A stretch of 64,000 bases of DNA, from positions 113,200 to 177,199 of the forward strand of contig NZ_BMZO01000011.1 in assembly GCF_014652835.1 (NCBI RefSeq), written 5' to 3'. The notes beneath the pieces were generated by a model. It had not been told where the DNA came from and did no database searches. It was given only the letters and a program-made list of their open reading frames with translations. This document shows, one piece after another, positions 25,169 through 33,378 of this stretch. Position 1 is the first letter of the stretch. Each line of letters begins with the position of its first letter. Origin of the DNA: Limoniibacter endophyticus. GTDB lineage: Bacteria; Pseudomonadota; Alphaproteobacteria; Rhizobiales; Rhizobiaceae. Position numbers and translations under genes: made by a program.

Positions 25169-26619
25169 AGGAAGCCCTCGAATGCTTCATCCAACTGTTC
25201 GGACGTGGAAAGGAATTGCGTGTATTCGCCGTCGAACCTGATCTCAGGCGATTTGCCTGGCTCGCCTCTTCGGCGCTTGTGATTGATGATCCATGCTCGG
25301 CTTCGGCACTGCTCGAGCTTGCCAAGCATGACCTGCTTCTTTGTGAGTTCGCCTTCCCTGACGCGCTCGGGCGGCATGGTCGGTATAAGCTCCTGATAAA
25401 GAGGTTCAGGTCGATACAATGAGAACCAAACATCCAGGTTCTGCTTCACAGAGCTGCCGCCGTAGGCATCGCCCATGATCGGACGGATTGAGCCGCCAGC
25501 CTTCCAACGGCCTTTCCATTCGTCGTTACGCTGAATGAGGATGACGATCGCCACGTTCAGATTTTTGGCGATGGCTTTGAGGCCGCGATAGAGCGCGTTG
25601 ACACGCTCCGCGAACATATCCTTTGGGTTTGGCAGGCTGATCATCTTGGCATGATCGATAACGATCAGATCCAATCCGTGGCTCTTCACCATCGCTTCCG
25701 CTTTGATGCGGATGTCCGACAATGAACACTCACCAAAGCCGACGATGTAAAAGGGCAGATCGGTTGATGATGCGATTTCGCGCTCAAGGTTCGCAGTTTC
25801 CTGAGTATCGAGCGTGTAGTTGTCGATCCTCGAAAGTGAGATGCGCGTGCTTTGTGCCGCGGCCTGCAGAGCTGCTTCTTCCTCAGTAACTTCGATCGAG
25901 AACAGTGCCGATTTGAAGCCGCGTTCCGCCGCAAAACGGCATTGCTGCAAGCTCAAAGAAGTCTTGCCGCCGCCACTATCAGACATGAACCCGATCAGGT
26001 TGCCGCGGCGGATATCGCCAAGCGCACCAGACATTTCCGGAAGAACCCAAGGAATGCGCGCGGCGGTATTGTCGCTGTCCTGCGCTGCCTTCGTTACCGC
26101 TGCTGGTAGCAAAACCCCGTACTTTGTCGATCCGGCGCGCTCGTTGCCTTCCTGCGCAATCCTTGTCAGTTCCCCGGCGGCGTGCGCGATGATCTTTTCC
26201 GGTGTCATGTCGATCGGCATGGTGCGCGCCATTTGGATAATATCTTCCATCTGGCTGATGATCTGGCTTCGCGCCCACACCTCGATGATTGCACGGCCAT
26301 AGTCATATGCATTGATGACCGTCACGGCCTCCGCCACGAGCTGCACGAGATACTGCGCAACGGTAATGCCACCGATCATTTCAGATGCAGGAAGATATGG
26401 CTTGAGCGTGATCGGGTTAGCTGATCGACCTTGTGAAACCATCGTGCCGATCGTCTCATAGATACGCTTGTGAATGTCTTCCATGAAGTGGATCGGCTTG
26501 AGAAAAGCAGCCACGCGCCAGTAAGCGTCCGAGTTCTGCATCAGTGCGCCCAACAGGGCCTGTTCAGCCTCAAGTGCGTCGGGTAGAGCTGGTTTCACAT
26601 TACCGGAATAGGCGTTCAT
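25165..26619 (-). CDS. Replicative DnaB-like helicase
   Basis: 484 residues. An N-terminal DnaB domain (PDALEAEQALLGALMQNSDA) is followed by the RecA-like motor with Walker A SDSGGGKTSLS near residue 220 and Walker B LDLIVIDHAKMI near residue 325. A QRNDEWKGRW stretch precedes the DNA-binding loop region. It unwinds DNA at the phage replication fork. Walker A has Gly-Gly-Gly-Lys-Thr as in many phage DnaB proteins. It starts the replication block with the DnaA-like protein downstream and the resolvase and helicase-methylase genes upstream. Confidence 0.87.
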   Translation of the reverse strand: MNAYSGNVKPALPDALEAEQALLGALMQNSDAYWRVAAFLKPIHFMEDIHKRIYETIGTMVSQGRSANPITLKPYLPASEMIGGITVAQYLVQLVAEAVTVINAYDYGRAIIEVWARSQIISQMEDIIQMARTMPIDMTPEKIIAHAAGELTRIAQEGNERAGSTKYGVLLPAAVTKAAQDSDNTAARIPWVLPEMSGALGDIRRGNLIGFMSDSGGGKTSLSLQQCRFAAERGFKSALFSIEVTEEEAALQAAAQSTRISLSRIDNYTLDTQETANLEREIASSTDLPFYIVGFGECSLSDIRIKAEAMVKSHGLDLIVIDHAKMISLPNPKDMFAERVNALYRGLKAIAKNLNVAIVILIQRNDEWKGRWKAGGSIRPIMGDAYGGSSVKQNLDVWFSLYRPEPLYQELIPTMPPERVREGELTKKQVMLGKLEQCRSRAWIINHKRRRGEPGKSPEIRFDGEYTQFLSTSEQLDEAFEGFL

Positions 26620-26660
26620 AAAGCCTGCCCTTCCCGCAAAAGTGTTGATCGAGGGATAAT

Positions 26661-27305
26661 ATGTTTGGTCACAAGTTCAGCGTAGCGGCCTTTTGGGCCC
26701 TCGCATTGCTCGGAATCATTTTGATTGGCCACACATGGTTTGGACTGTACGGCTATAAGCCGTCTTGGTGCCTCGAAGGTGAAACTCCGACGCTTTGTAC
26801 GAGAGAATGGCTTTCTGCTTTTAGTGGATGGGCAGCAGCGATCGTAGCAGGAGCATCGATAATTGCGATTATTGGCCAGCTCGATCAACAGCGCAAACAG
26901 ACCGCCTATCTTCTTGGCGAAGCAGAACCTTCGATAGATATCGAGCGCCTCGCGCCTCTCAGCCTGAGCATCAGGGTAGTAAACTGGAACCGACGCAAAC
27001 TGACATTTAGATTTGATGTCTCTAACGAGAGTGAAAAAATCGAACTTCGAAGCATGAAGAAAAAGACGGAAACAGAGCCTAGTTTTCGTGACGCTTCCTT
27101 CCTTTACCCCACCCTCCTTCCAGGGTGGGAGGACAAGCAGCAAAGGCCTTCGTTTGCTGAGCTCCAGATTGAATTGGAGGACCCAATTGACGACAATTTG
27201 GTGGACGTCGAGCTTAGGATAGAAACTAAGTGCGAGTTCAGTGGTCGCAGCCTGGCGAAAATTAGCCAATCCCACGCCATCCCACCCTGGGGAAATAAAG
27301 AGTGA
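26661..27305 (+). CDS. Two-pass membrane protein with soluble C-terminal domain, prophage cargo
   Basis: 214 residues. Hydrophobic segments at about 8-30 and 54-73 (SGWAAAIVAGASIIAIIGQL) are followed by a polar stretch (DQQRKQTAYLLGEAEPSIDI) and a beta-type domain (LSIRVVNWNRRKLTFRFDVS). GAGGGATAAT precedes the ATG. It lies back to front inside the replication block, only 41 bases from the dnaB start. The architecture recalls the protein at 21413. A minus-strand frame also spans this region but lacks protein character. Confidence 0.6.
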   Translation: MFGHKFSVAAFWALALLGIILIGHTWFGLYGYKPSWCLEGETPTLCTREWLSAFSGWAAAIVAGASIIAIIGQLDQQRKQTAYLLGEAEPSIDIERLAPLSLSIRVVNWNRRKLTFRFDVSNESEKIELRSMKKKTETEPSFRDASFLYPTLLPGWEDKQQRPSFAELQIELEDPIDDNLVDVELRIETKCEFSGRSLAKISQSHAIPPWGNKE

Positions 27306-27307
27306 CA

Positions 27308-27880
27308 CTACGCCGCCCTCCTCTCGACTTCGAGCATCTTGGCTGCTTGAAGCTGGGAGCCTGCGAAAGCCACGCCCACGGCATCAGCCATGTCGTCATT
27401 CGTGACGATGATTTTCAGTTGTGAGCACCGGTCGCGAACGGCTTTCTTCCAGTCCGTCCGCTGCCAGCCCCTGCGGGTACCAAACCCTAGGAACTGCTTT
27501 CGCCAAGAGACTGATGGGATTGTGGCAAATGGCAGATTGTAGGCACCAATGATTGCAGACACAGCCCCAACCATCTGATTGCTCGAGATCACTGCGTTTA
27601 GGCCTGATCCTGCCGCTTCCTCGACTGTCTCCTCGCCCATGAACTTCATGCTGCGTTTTTGTTTCGTAGGCTGCGTGCGGATTGGCATTTCGATCACTAC
27701 GAAGTCGGGGCGCTTCTCTTTTATGAGCTTCACCAAGCCACGGCCGAGCGTGGCAGCCTTGTGCTCGTAATCATCGCCAGTCGCCTTGATGGTACCGGCG
27801 CGGATTGCGCTCAATGATGCTTGAGTGTCGTAATACGCCCAGCCAGTGGCTTGAGCAGCGTCAAGGCCCAGAATGATCAT
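27308..27880 (-). CDS. RuvC-like Holliday junction resolvase
   Basis: 190 residues. It starts MIILGLDAAQATGWAYYD, with the first catalytic Asp at residue 7; Glu in DFVVIEMPIRT and the late Asp pair in VTNDDMADAVGVA complete the acidic RNase H-fold set. Phage RuvC homologues trim branched DNA before packaging or recombination. The ATG at 27880 overlaps the previous stop (ATGA), which fixes the start; the frame is open further upstream only as a shadow of that gene. Confidence 0.8.
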   Translation of the reverse strand: MIILGLDAAQATGWAYYDTQASLSAIRAGTIKATGDDYEHKAATLGRGLVKLIKEKRPDFVVIEMPIRTQPTKQKRSMKFMGEETVEEAAGSGLNAVISSNQMVGAVSAIIGAYNLPFATIPSVSWRKQFLGFGTRRGWQRTDWKKAVRDRCSQLKIIVTNDDMADAVGVAFAGSQLQAAKMLEVERRAA

Positions 27881-30447
27881 GCTGCAGCCTTCTCTACGTC
27901 CAGAGCATCGAACAGGCTTGGCGTGGTGACATGCCGGGCAGCGGCTTCGACGTATTTCACGCCGTCGAGGAAGTAGCCCTTGTTCAACTCGACGCCGACG
28001 CCCTTGCGGCCGAGCTTCACGGCACGGAACGGTACCGTCATCAGTCCGCCAAATGGATCGAAGACGGTTTCGCCCTTCTCGGTGTATTGCGCGATTGCTC
28101 GGTCTACGATGTCGTATTGAAGCGGACAGAGATGCATTTCCTGCCCCTTGCGCGCCTGCTCTGCGTTGATCGTGAGCATTCGTGCAACATCGGTCCAAAT
28201 CTCAGGGTGAACACTATGCGGCGGGAGAAGCATGAAAGTTGGCGGAAGCCGCCCGCTCATCTCGAGGTTTTCGGCAATCGTCACATGATGCTCGAAATCG
28301 TAGACTGCGGTTAGGTTATAGGCCTTCCAGACCTTGTAGACCTGATCGGCTTCGAGGCCATCCATGTCGCCAGGAAGAAGAGACCGATCACCACTCGAGC
28401 GCATGTAGCCGTGAGCATCGATCTGCCAGCGCGCGCGGCTGTAACCAAGCTCGTTCTTCCAATCCTTGGCTTCTGGGTCCCATTCCTTCTTTGGCTTGCG
28501 CACCTGGTTGTCGGCATAGCCATTGCTCCGATCCGTAGGAGGTTTGCGGAAGATCAGAAGATACTCCGGCACTCCACAGCCCATACGTGAGCCATCCTTG
28601 CACTGTTCAGACCAACCCAGACGATAGGTCTGGTTGTTCTCGCGCACCACGTCTGTCGTGATGGTCTTCATGCCGAGATATGCGAAGCCATGGCGCTGAA
28701 ACTCGCGGATGCAATCGCAGTGGAGTGTCGAAAGCGTCTGGAAGCCGAAACCGTTGATGCCGCCCGGCACGATGCGATCTTTCACATGAATTGCAGCTAT
28801 GCGACCAGGCTCAAGCACGCGAAGCAGTTCAGGGATAAGAAAACCCATCTGGTGCCAGAAATGCGGATCATCGTCGGTATGGCCGAAGTCTGCATAGTTC
28901 GGGCTGTATTCGTACTGCGTGGAGAACGGGATCGACGTTACGATGAGCTGCACCGATCCATCAGCCATACGTCGCGTTTCGTCTACGCAGTCATTATGCA
29001 CGATCCGGTACTGACCGCCTTTCACTTCGATCCGTTCGACGCCCAGTGCACGAACAAGCGCCTGCTGCATTGCGATCTCTGACAGACCGTATTGCTTCAC
29101 GATGTCGATCATCTTTTGAACCATCTCGTTGTGCTGACGCCATTTACGCTCAAGCGACCGTCGAACTTCGCGCTCTGCCTCGGTGTAGATGAGGTCCAAG
29201 CGAACAGCGGCCGATGCCTGGCCAAACCTGCGCAGGCGGTGAACTGCCTGAATGAAGTCGTTGAATTTGAAGCCGATGCCGAGGAACACGGACCATGCGC
29301 AGTGACGCTGCAGATTCGTACCCGACCCGAGCATGACCGGCTTTGCCCCTAGCTCTGCGATATAACCGTCAGCGAACTTACCGATCAGATCTTCTCGTTC
29401 GTCCAAGTCCTGCGAGCCGTAGACCGTGGCGAGGTTCGGAATGGAGCGCTCGAGGGCGTTTCTCTCAGCTTCCAGATCGTGCCAGATGAGACGATGTGCA
29501 CCGGGTTCTTCCGCGCGCAATTCCATCAGCTTGTTAATTCGATCCGGCAGGCTGTCCCGTTTTTCACGCGCCATTGTCGAGAGATCGATCGTAGCTGTGC
29601 GGAACATACGCCCCTGCCCGTCACGCTCGTTTCCAGCACCGGCCAGATGATCAACGGGAAGCTCATGCCATCGGACATCAAGAGGTGGAAGATCGTAGCC
29701 TTCATCCGAGAAGGTCGGATCGAGGTCTGAGGGCTTGGTGACGAACAAGGCCCAGGATGCGACCCACAGCCAGAACTCTCGTTCCTTGTGCTGCATCAGG
29801 GTCAGATTGTCGGCCTTCTCGCTGTTCCGCTTGAAGAATCGTGTCTTCGCCTGACCAATATCCATCACATCGAGGAACCCGGCATAGCTAAGAAGCTCGA
29901 TGTAATCATTCGGGCTTGGGGTGGCCGTCGCGACGAAGCGATACGGCACGTCCATGAATGTCCGAATAAACGTGCGGAACGTTTTTGTCCCTCCCATGCC
30001 ACGCAGCACGGCCGCTTCATCCAAAGAAACACCCTCGAACTGCTCCGGGCTGATCTTGGCGTCTCGCACGCTCTCGTAGTTGGTCAGATAGACCGCAGGC
30101 CCGTCGATTTCGGCATCGGACTTGATAAACCGGAGGTCGATCGAGAATTTACCAGTGAAGCGCGTTGCTGCCTCGGTGATGAACTCCCGGCGAACACCGA
30201 GAGGAATAACGATCAGTACCGGCTTGTTTGTCTTGCGCCAGATGACACGCATTGCCTCGAGTTGCGTTGAGGTCTTGTGAAGACCAAAGCTTGCAAACCA
30301 AGCGCGACGGCCACCATTCAAACCCCAGGCCACCATGCGGCGCGTGTGAGGCTTGAGCGCGGGGTTCAATTCGCGCTCATCAATATCAAGCCCCCCAAAC
30401 TTGGGAGCAATCGCCGCCTTAGCCTGTAGGAACTCATTATATCCCAT
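27877..30447 (-). CDS. SNF2-type helicase fused to a DNA methyltransferase
   Basis: 856 residues. Residues 1-470 are a superfamily 2 helicase: motif I is degenerate (GLHKTS, 55-60, for the usual GLGKT), motif II is DEAA (143-146), motif III ATATPSPND (173-181) and motif VI AVHRLRRFGQ (401-410). Residues 475-856 are an amino-methyltransferase of the D12/N4 class, with TSIPF (504-508) in place of DPPY and a C-terminal DPFGGLMTVPF (797-807) S-adenosylmethionine site. It may methylate phage DNA against restriction, with the helicase part moving along DNA. The Ile in TSIPF and the His in motif I may weaken each activity. Confidence 0.82.
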   Translation of the reverse strand: MGYNEFLQAKAAIAPKFGGLDIDERELNPALKPHTRRMVAWGLNGGRRAWFASFGLHKTSTQLEAMRVIWRKTNKPVLIVIPLGVRREFITEAATRFTGKFSIDLRFIKSDAEIDGPAVYLTNYESVRDAKISPEQFEGVSLDEAAVLRGMGGTKTFRTFIRTFMDVPYRFVATATPSPNDYIELLSYAGFLDVMDIGQAKTRFFKRNSEKADNLTLMQHKEREFWLWVASWALFVTKPSDLDPTFSDEGYDLPPLDVRWHELPVDHLAGAGNERDGQGRMFRTATIDLSTMAREKRDSLPDRINKLMELRAEEPGAHRLIWHDLEAERNALERSIPNLATVYGSQDLDEREDLIGKFADGYIAELGAKPVMLGSGTNLQRHCAWSVFLGIGFKFNDFIQAVHRLRRFGQASAAVRLDLIYTEAEREVRRSLERKWRQHNEMVQKMIDIVKQYGLSEIAMQQALVRALGVERIEVKGGQYRIVHNDCVDETRRMADGSVQLIVTSIPFSTQYEYSPNYADFGHTDDDPHFWHQMGFLIPELLRVLEPGRIAAIHVKDRIVPGGINGFGFQTLSTLHCDCIREFQRHGFAYLGMKTITTDVVRENNQTYRLGWSEQCKDGSRMGCGVPEYLLIFRKPPTDRSNGYADNQVRKPKKEWDPEAKDWKNELGYSRARWQIDAHGYMRSSGDRSLLPGDMDGLEADQVYKVWKAYNLTAVYDFEHHVTIAENLEMSGRLPPTFMLLPPHSVHPEIWTDVARMLTINAEQARKGQEMHLCPLQYDIVDRAIAQYTEKGETVFDPFGGLMTVPFRAVKLGRKGVGVELNKGYFLDGVKYVEAAARHVTTPSLFDALDVEKAAA

Positions 30448-30449
30448 GA

Positions 30450-30992
30450 TCAGGCTGCCTCGTCTTCGACCGGGAAAGGCTCTTCGCCACCGCTGATCAG
30501 CTCGTCACCATCAACTGCCGTGTTTCGCTTTTCCATGGCGGATGCGAGATCGCGCAGCATCTGGCCCTGCGCATCGTGCCAGCCGGCAATCCATGCCTCA
30601 CGGGCCTCGCCATCGTAATCAGTGGCGCAATCCTTGGCGGCATAACCGGCGGCTTCACCTTCGCGACGTGCGCGGTCCACCAGTGGTTCACGATCAGTGC
30701 CGCCGAACATATCGGACTGGAAATGAACTGGGAGGGCAAACCAAGACATGATCTCGGCTTCGCGTCGGGCCTTGTCGGTGATGACCGCATCATCTTCAAC
30801 CGCAGCGCATTTCATCATGAAATCCAGATCGGAAAGTATGATGGTGTCAGCCTTTGCGAGCTTACGGAGACGCTTGTATTCTGCCTGCTCCGCTTCAACC
30901 TTCGCCTTCTGAGCAGAAATCGCCTTGTAATGGTGAAACTTGAGCGCCTTCAGTTCGGCTGGCGTCAGGTCTGAGTTATGGCCTGCGTTCAT
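30450..30992 (-). CDS. Phage protein with ribosome-modulation-factor-like C-terminal motif
   Basis: 180 residues. The N-terminal 60 residues form a coiled coil (LKFHHYKAISAQKAKVEAEQ), followed by an acidic linker. Residues about 113-145 (GYAAKDCATDY, then REAWIAGWHDAQ) match the short Rmf/CrpP-like pattern of Gly, Cys/Pro-Tyr and Trp-x-x-Gly-Trp. Rmf itself binds 30S ribosomal subunits to hibernate ribosomes; here it could tether the protein to ribosomes or RNA. Only the motif is seen; the function is inferred. It ends VEDEAA with the next gene's Shine-Dalgarno site embedded. Confidence 0.55.
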   Translation of the reverse strand: MNAGHNSDLTPAELKALKFHHYKAISAQKAKVEAEQAEYKRLRKLAKADTIILSDLDFMMKCAAVEDDAVITDKARREAEIMSWFALPVHFQSDMFGGTDREPLVDRARREGEAAGYAAKDCATDYDGEAREAWIAGWHDAQGQMLRDLASAMEKRNTAVDGDELISGGEEPFPVEDEAA

Positions 30993-31010
30993 TGCTGCGT
31001 TCTCCTCTGT

Positions 31011-31223
31011 TTACCAAGCGACGGGGTTGGCGAGATGTGTTCGGGCTGGTCGGGCGATCAGGCCCATTTCGGCGGACGCGCTGTAGGCGACGGTCAAAGC
31101 GATGGCAGCGACGCAGGCAGCCAAGGCAAAGGCAAAGCGACGGCTATGCTTCGGGCTGGCGAGAAGGTTTCCCAGCGATAAAATCAGCGAGGCCAGCCAG
31201 TACCGGATGGGCTTGAGTATCAT
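31011..31223 (-). CDS. Small membrane protein in the early operon
   Basis: 70 residues with a hydrophobic segment at about 30-50 (FAFALAACVAAIALTVAYSA) and a weaker one at 7-22. GAGGAAAAGCGAA precedes the ATG at 31223, on the same strand as the operon. It overlaps the end of the upstream gene by 80 bases in another frame. A plus-strand frame overlaps but has no good start. Tiny membrane proteins of this sort in early arms sometimes block superinfection; nothing here proves that. Confidence 0.5.
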   Translation of the reverse strand: MILKPIRYWLASLILSLGNLLASPKHSRRFAFALAACVAAIALTVAYSASAEMGLIARPARTHLANPVAW

Positions 31224-31533
31224 TTCGCTTTTCCTCGTAATTGGCTTCGGCTCGGTTGCCGAACTCCTGCAAATGCGCGCGAAAGACTGCCATCCAGCGC
31301 GAAACCTTCATTTCGCGCGGTGGTCTGTTCCAGCATTGGAGGATGATTGCTGATGGAACCCGGAGACGGGTTTGAAGACGATCCGCAGCTGCTTCGATGG
31401 TGTCACCGGGTCCGCGATGCTCCTTGCGAAGCAGTTCCGCAGACATCCGTTTTGCCTCTTCACCGAGCCACGTAGGGTCTTCGATACGCGTTACTGACAT
31501 TTTGACGCCCCTGTCGGAGAACTTGTCACGCAT
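31144..31533 (-). CDS. Phage hypothetical protein, early region
   Basis: 129 residues, soluble and helical. The part IEAAADRLQTRLRVPSAIIL plus QCWNRPPREMKVSRW is a helix-turn-helix-like stretch reminiscent of small early phage proteins. The ATG at 31533 has AGAAGGAAA just upstream; the ATG at 31500 is an alternative. It overlaps the preceding small ORF by about 40 bases. Role unknown. Confidence 0.5.
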   Translation of the reverse strand: MRDKFSDRGVKMSVTRIEDPTWLGEEAKRMSAELLRKEHRGPGDTIEAAADRLQTRLRVPSAIILQCWNRPPREMKVSRWMAVFRAHLQEFGNRAEANYEEKRNDTQAHPVLAGLADFIAGKPSRQPEA

Positions 31534-31685
31534 GACATTTCCTTCTCGCTATCTCTGTCCTCGTCAGAGGCAGGGGCCACGAAGCGGGTCATGTCGTAAG
31601 TGAGAAAAGGGATCGAGAATGTGCCGACCTGAGAACCGCAAATTTCGTAGATCGGTGCAGTTGGAACTTGATTTGGGAGGGTCAT
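31491..31685 (-). CDS. Small phage hypothetical protein
   Basis: 64 residues from an ATG at 31685 that overlaps the stop of the upstream 46-residue gene (TAATG), with GGGGAGGG just before it. IYEICGSQVGTFSIPFLTYD reads as a small beta domain. No family recognised. The tight coupling on its 5' side is the best evidence that it is real. Confidence 0.5.
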   Translation of the reverse strand: MTLPNQVPTAPIYEICGSQVGTFSIPFLTYDMTRFVAPASDEDRDSEKEMSCVTSSPTGASKCQ

Positions 31686-31825
31686 TAGCGCCCTCCCCAA
31701 TACGTGGTGAACTCGGAAGGCCCAGACTGGTCGTTGACAACACCGGTCTGAGCTTTGCCGACCTTTTGGCTAGATGCCCGCCCTACCGCGATCCCGACGA
31801 CGAATGAGAGAAGCGCCCAGATCAT
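31685..31825 (-). CDS. 46-residue single-pass membrane protein
   Basis: A short frame starting MIWALLSFVVGIAVGRASSQ, with one hydrophobic N-terminal helix and a polar tail ending YWGGR. Its ATG at 31825 overlaps the previous stop (ATGA) and its stop overlaps the next start (TAATG), so it is locked into the operon on both sides, which is strong evidence for translation despite its size. Function unknown. Confidence 0.6.
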   Translation of the reverse strand: MIWALLSFVVGIAVGRASSQKVGKAQTGVVNDQSGPSEFTTYWGGR

Positions 31826-32247
31826 GCCGCCAACTCCTCGATATCGACGCGAACGTCATCGACGTAGACGACATCAATCAGGAACCGTCGAAGATCGACC
31901 ACATCCTTCCAGATCGCTTCTTCTGCCTCGTCATTCGATGCGCCACCGAAACAATCACAGTGGCGGATGTCGATCCGATAGGCAGCTTGCAGCTTCTGCC
32001 GGTCGAGAATGAGCACGGCACCACGTTCGTCTTCGTCATCGCGTGGCAGGGATGCGAAATAGATAGCGGTTTCAGGCCTACGGGTGAGAGACACGCAGGT
32101 GTCTCCATAGGGTGCGCAGAGGATCGAATTGCTTTCGACAATGGCGTCTATGTAGCGCGTGCCATGGTAGAGAACTGGTCGATTGCGCACCCACCTATCA
32201 CGAAGGCGGATTGCCGTGTCTGTAGCGATGCTGAGTAACTTGCTCAT
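31822..32247 (-). CDS. ADP-ribosyltransferase-like phage protein (candidate)
   Basis: 141 residues starting at the ATG at 32247, which overlaps the LexA-like gene's stop (ATGA). The sequence has a VLYHGT motif (His28-Gly-Thr30), a SLTRRPETAIYF segment (53-64), a GAVLILDRQKL strand (77-87) and a late DEAEEAIWKDV (106-116). This H-G-T, S-L-T-R, E spacing is that of small proteins with an ADP-ribosyltransferase-like or RNA 2'-phosphotransferase-like fold. If active it could modify a host protein or nucleic acid early in infection. The call rests on motif pattern only. Confidence 0.5.
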   Translation of the reverse strand: MSKLLSIATDTAIRLRDRWVRNRPVLYHGTRYIDAIVESNSILCAPYGDTCVSLTRRPETAIYFASLPRDDEDERGAVLILDRQKLQAAYRIDIRHCDCFGGASNDEAEEAIWKDVVDLRRFLIDVVYVDDVRVDIEELAA

Positions 32248-32549
32248 GCCGCTGCCCTCAAAACCGTGAGGGAGCGCGCTCTGTTCGAGAGCTTGAGCAG
32301 ACACCCACGCTCGATCAACGCATCAACGAGACGGGAAACGCCGCTGCGTGAATGCAGACCTAGCCCATGCTGGATATCTTCGAACGAAGGAGAGACGCCA
32401 TTCTTCGCTGCGTAATCCGATATGAATTTCAGAGCGTCACGCTGGCGTGGGGTCAGTCCGGTCTTAGGCGCAAGCTGACGCGCCACCTCGTTCGCGAGTG
32501 CTGGGTCAGTCTTGATGAAATCACAGGCGATTTCAGAGAGGCTGGACAT
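32244..32549 (-). CDS. LexA-type winged helix DNA-binding protein
   Basis: 101 residues. LTPRQRDALKFISDYAAKNG, VSPSFEDIQHGLGLHSRSGV and SRLVDALIERGCLLKLSNRA match the LexA N-terminal DNA-binding domain closely, with no peptidase domain following. It may bind SOS-box-like operators and compete with host LexA or regulate early genes. It ends in Ala-Ala-Ala with the next gene's ribosome site embedded and overlaps that gene by ATGA. Confidence 0.78.
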   Translation of the reverse strand: MSSLSEIACDFIKTDPALANEVARQLAPKTGLTPRQRDALKFISDYAAKNGVSPSFEDIQHGLGLHSRSGVSRLVDALIERGCLLKLSNRARSLTVLRAAA

Positions 32550-33008
32550 TCAAGCCGCCTCCCCCGTCGCCGTAGAGCGTTTGCACTCCACACAGTGGTT
32601 CTTGCCATAACCGCCACAGGTTACTTCTCCTGGACGTTTGCAGTTTGGACGCACAGCGAGAATTGCATCAGCTTTGGATTTGTGTTGCTGACCAGACTTG
32701 ATGATCTGGTGCGCAGCACGCTCCGGAAGATTGGGGGTGGCCAGCGCGACAGGGAGGCCGTCAGCCGCACTGGCCTGTTCGTCTGCAACGGGGGCAACAG
32801 ACGAAACTTCGCCGTGAACTGGTCGAAGGACTACCGGGTCAGCGGCGTCTACCTCGGCCTTCTGCGGCACTGCGAACGTGACAGGTGGACGAAACCCGTC
32901 GTGTCGCTTTTCTTGTGCCATTTCTGGCGAATTGAAATCCAAGCGCAAGTTATCGCCGCTCACAACGAAATCAGACTGGCCTGGAATGGAGATGATGATC
33001 GAAGACAT
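32550..33008 (-). CDS. Phage hypothetical protein with C-terminal Cys cluster
   Basis: 152 residues. The N-terminal 35 residues form short strands (SSIIISIPGQSDFVV), the middle is Pro/Ala/Val-rich and probably disordered, and the C-terminus has four Cys in NCKRPGEVTCGGYGKNHCVE plus the next Cys, a likely zinc-binding knuckle. Found in the early arm just downstream of the Cro-like gene, a slot for regulators or host-takeover factors. No family recognised. Confidence 0.5.
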   Translation of the reverse strand: MSSIIISIPGQSDFVVSGDNLRLDFNSPEMAQEKRHDGFRPPVTFAVPQKAEVDAADPVVLRPVHGEVSSVAPVADEQASAADGLPVALATPNLPERAAHQIIKSGQQHKSKADAILAVRPNCKRPGEVTCGGYGKNHCVECKRSTATGEAA

Positions 33009-33082
33009 TACGCAGCCTCCATCAAAGCTGGACTCTCACTGCTGAGCGGTTCATCGTTTTTTGCTAATGGAAGGGGTGGGAA

Positions 33083-33373
33083 ATGGTACAGTTTGCAGTC
33101 ACTGAGGGCTTCGCTCCCGTTCTGGTTTGGACCGAACAGAATTACGAAAGAGCACGTCAAATCAGCGAGGATTACATGCCGCAAACCTACACTGGCTGGC
33201 AGATCATCTTTGCAATCGCAAAAGCGCGGATCCCGAAGAACCTCGAGATCGTCTGTGTGTACGCTGACCCCGATGATGTCGCTCGCTGGTGCCGTTCCAA
33301 TAATCGCAAGGTCACGATCGGAAACCGAGCCGCTTACGCTCTGGCTCACTATCAGCGACAGAAACTGCAATGA
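33083..33373 (+). CDS. Small soluble protein on the opposite strand, early region
   Basis: 96 residues with natural composition (YTGWQIIFAIAKARIPKNLE, then IVCVYADPDDVARWC) and a clear ribosome site (AAGGGGTGGGAA before the ATG). It lies entirely within a minus-strand frame (33008-33382) that is itself neatly coupled to both neighbouring early genes, so the two compete as annotations. Codon usage and residue mix favour this plus-strand frame. Function unknown; the position between Cro-like and early genes suggests cargo. Confidence 0.5.
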   Translation: MVQFAVTEGFAPVLVWTEQNYERARQISEDYMPQTYTGWQIIFAIAKARIPKNLEIVCVYADPDDVARWCRSNNRKVTIGNRAAYALAHYQRQKLQ

Positions 33374-33378
33374 GTTGA

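Noticed and set aside
26616..27308. 230-codon minus-strand frame opposite the two-pass membrane protein
   Set aside because: Lacks natural protein pattern and a ribosome site; the plus-strand frame has clear membrane helices and GAGGGATAAT before its ATG.
27881..28198. N-terminal extension of the RuvC-like gene
   Set aside because: The extra 106 codons are an Arg-rich shadow of the helicase-methylase gene, and the ATGA overlap fixes the start at 27880.
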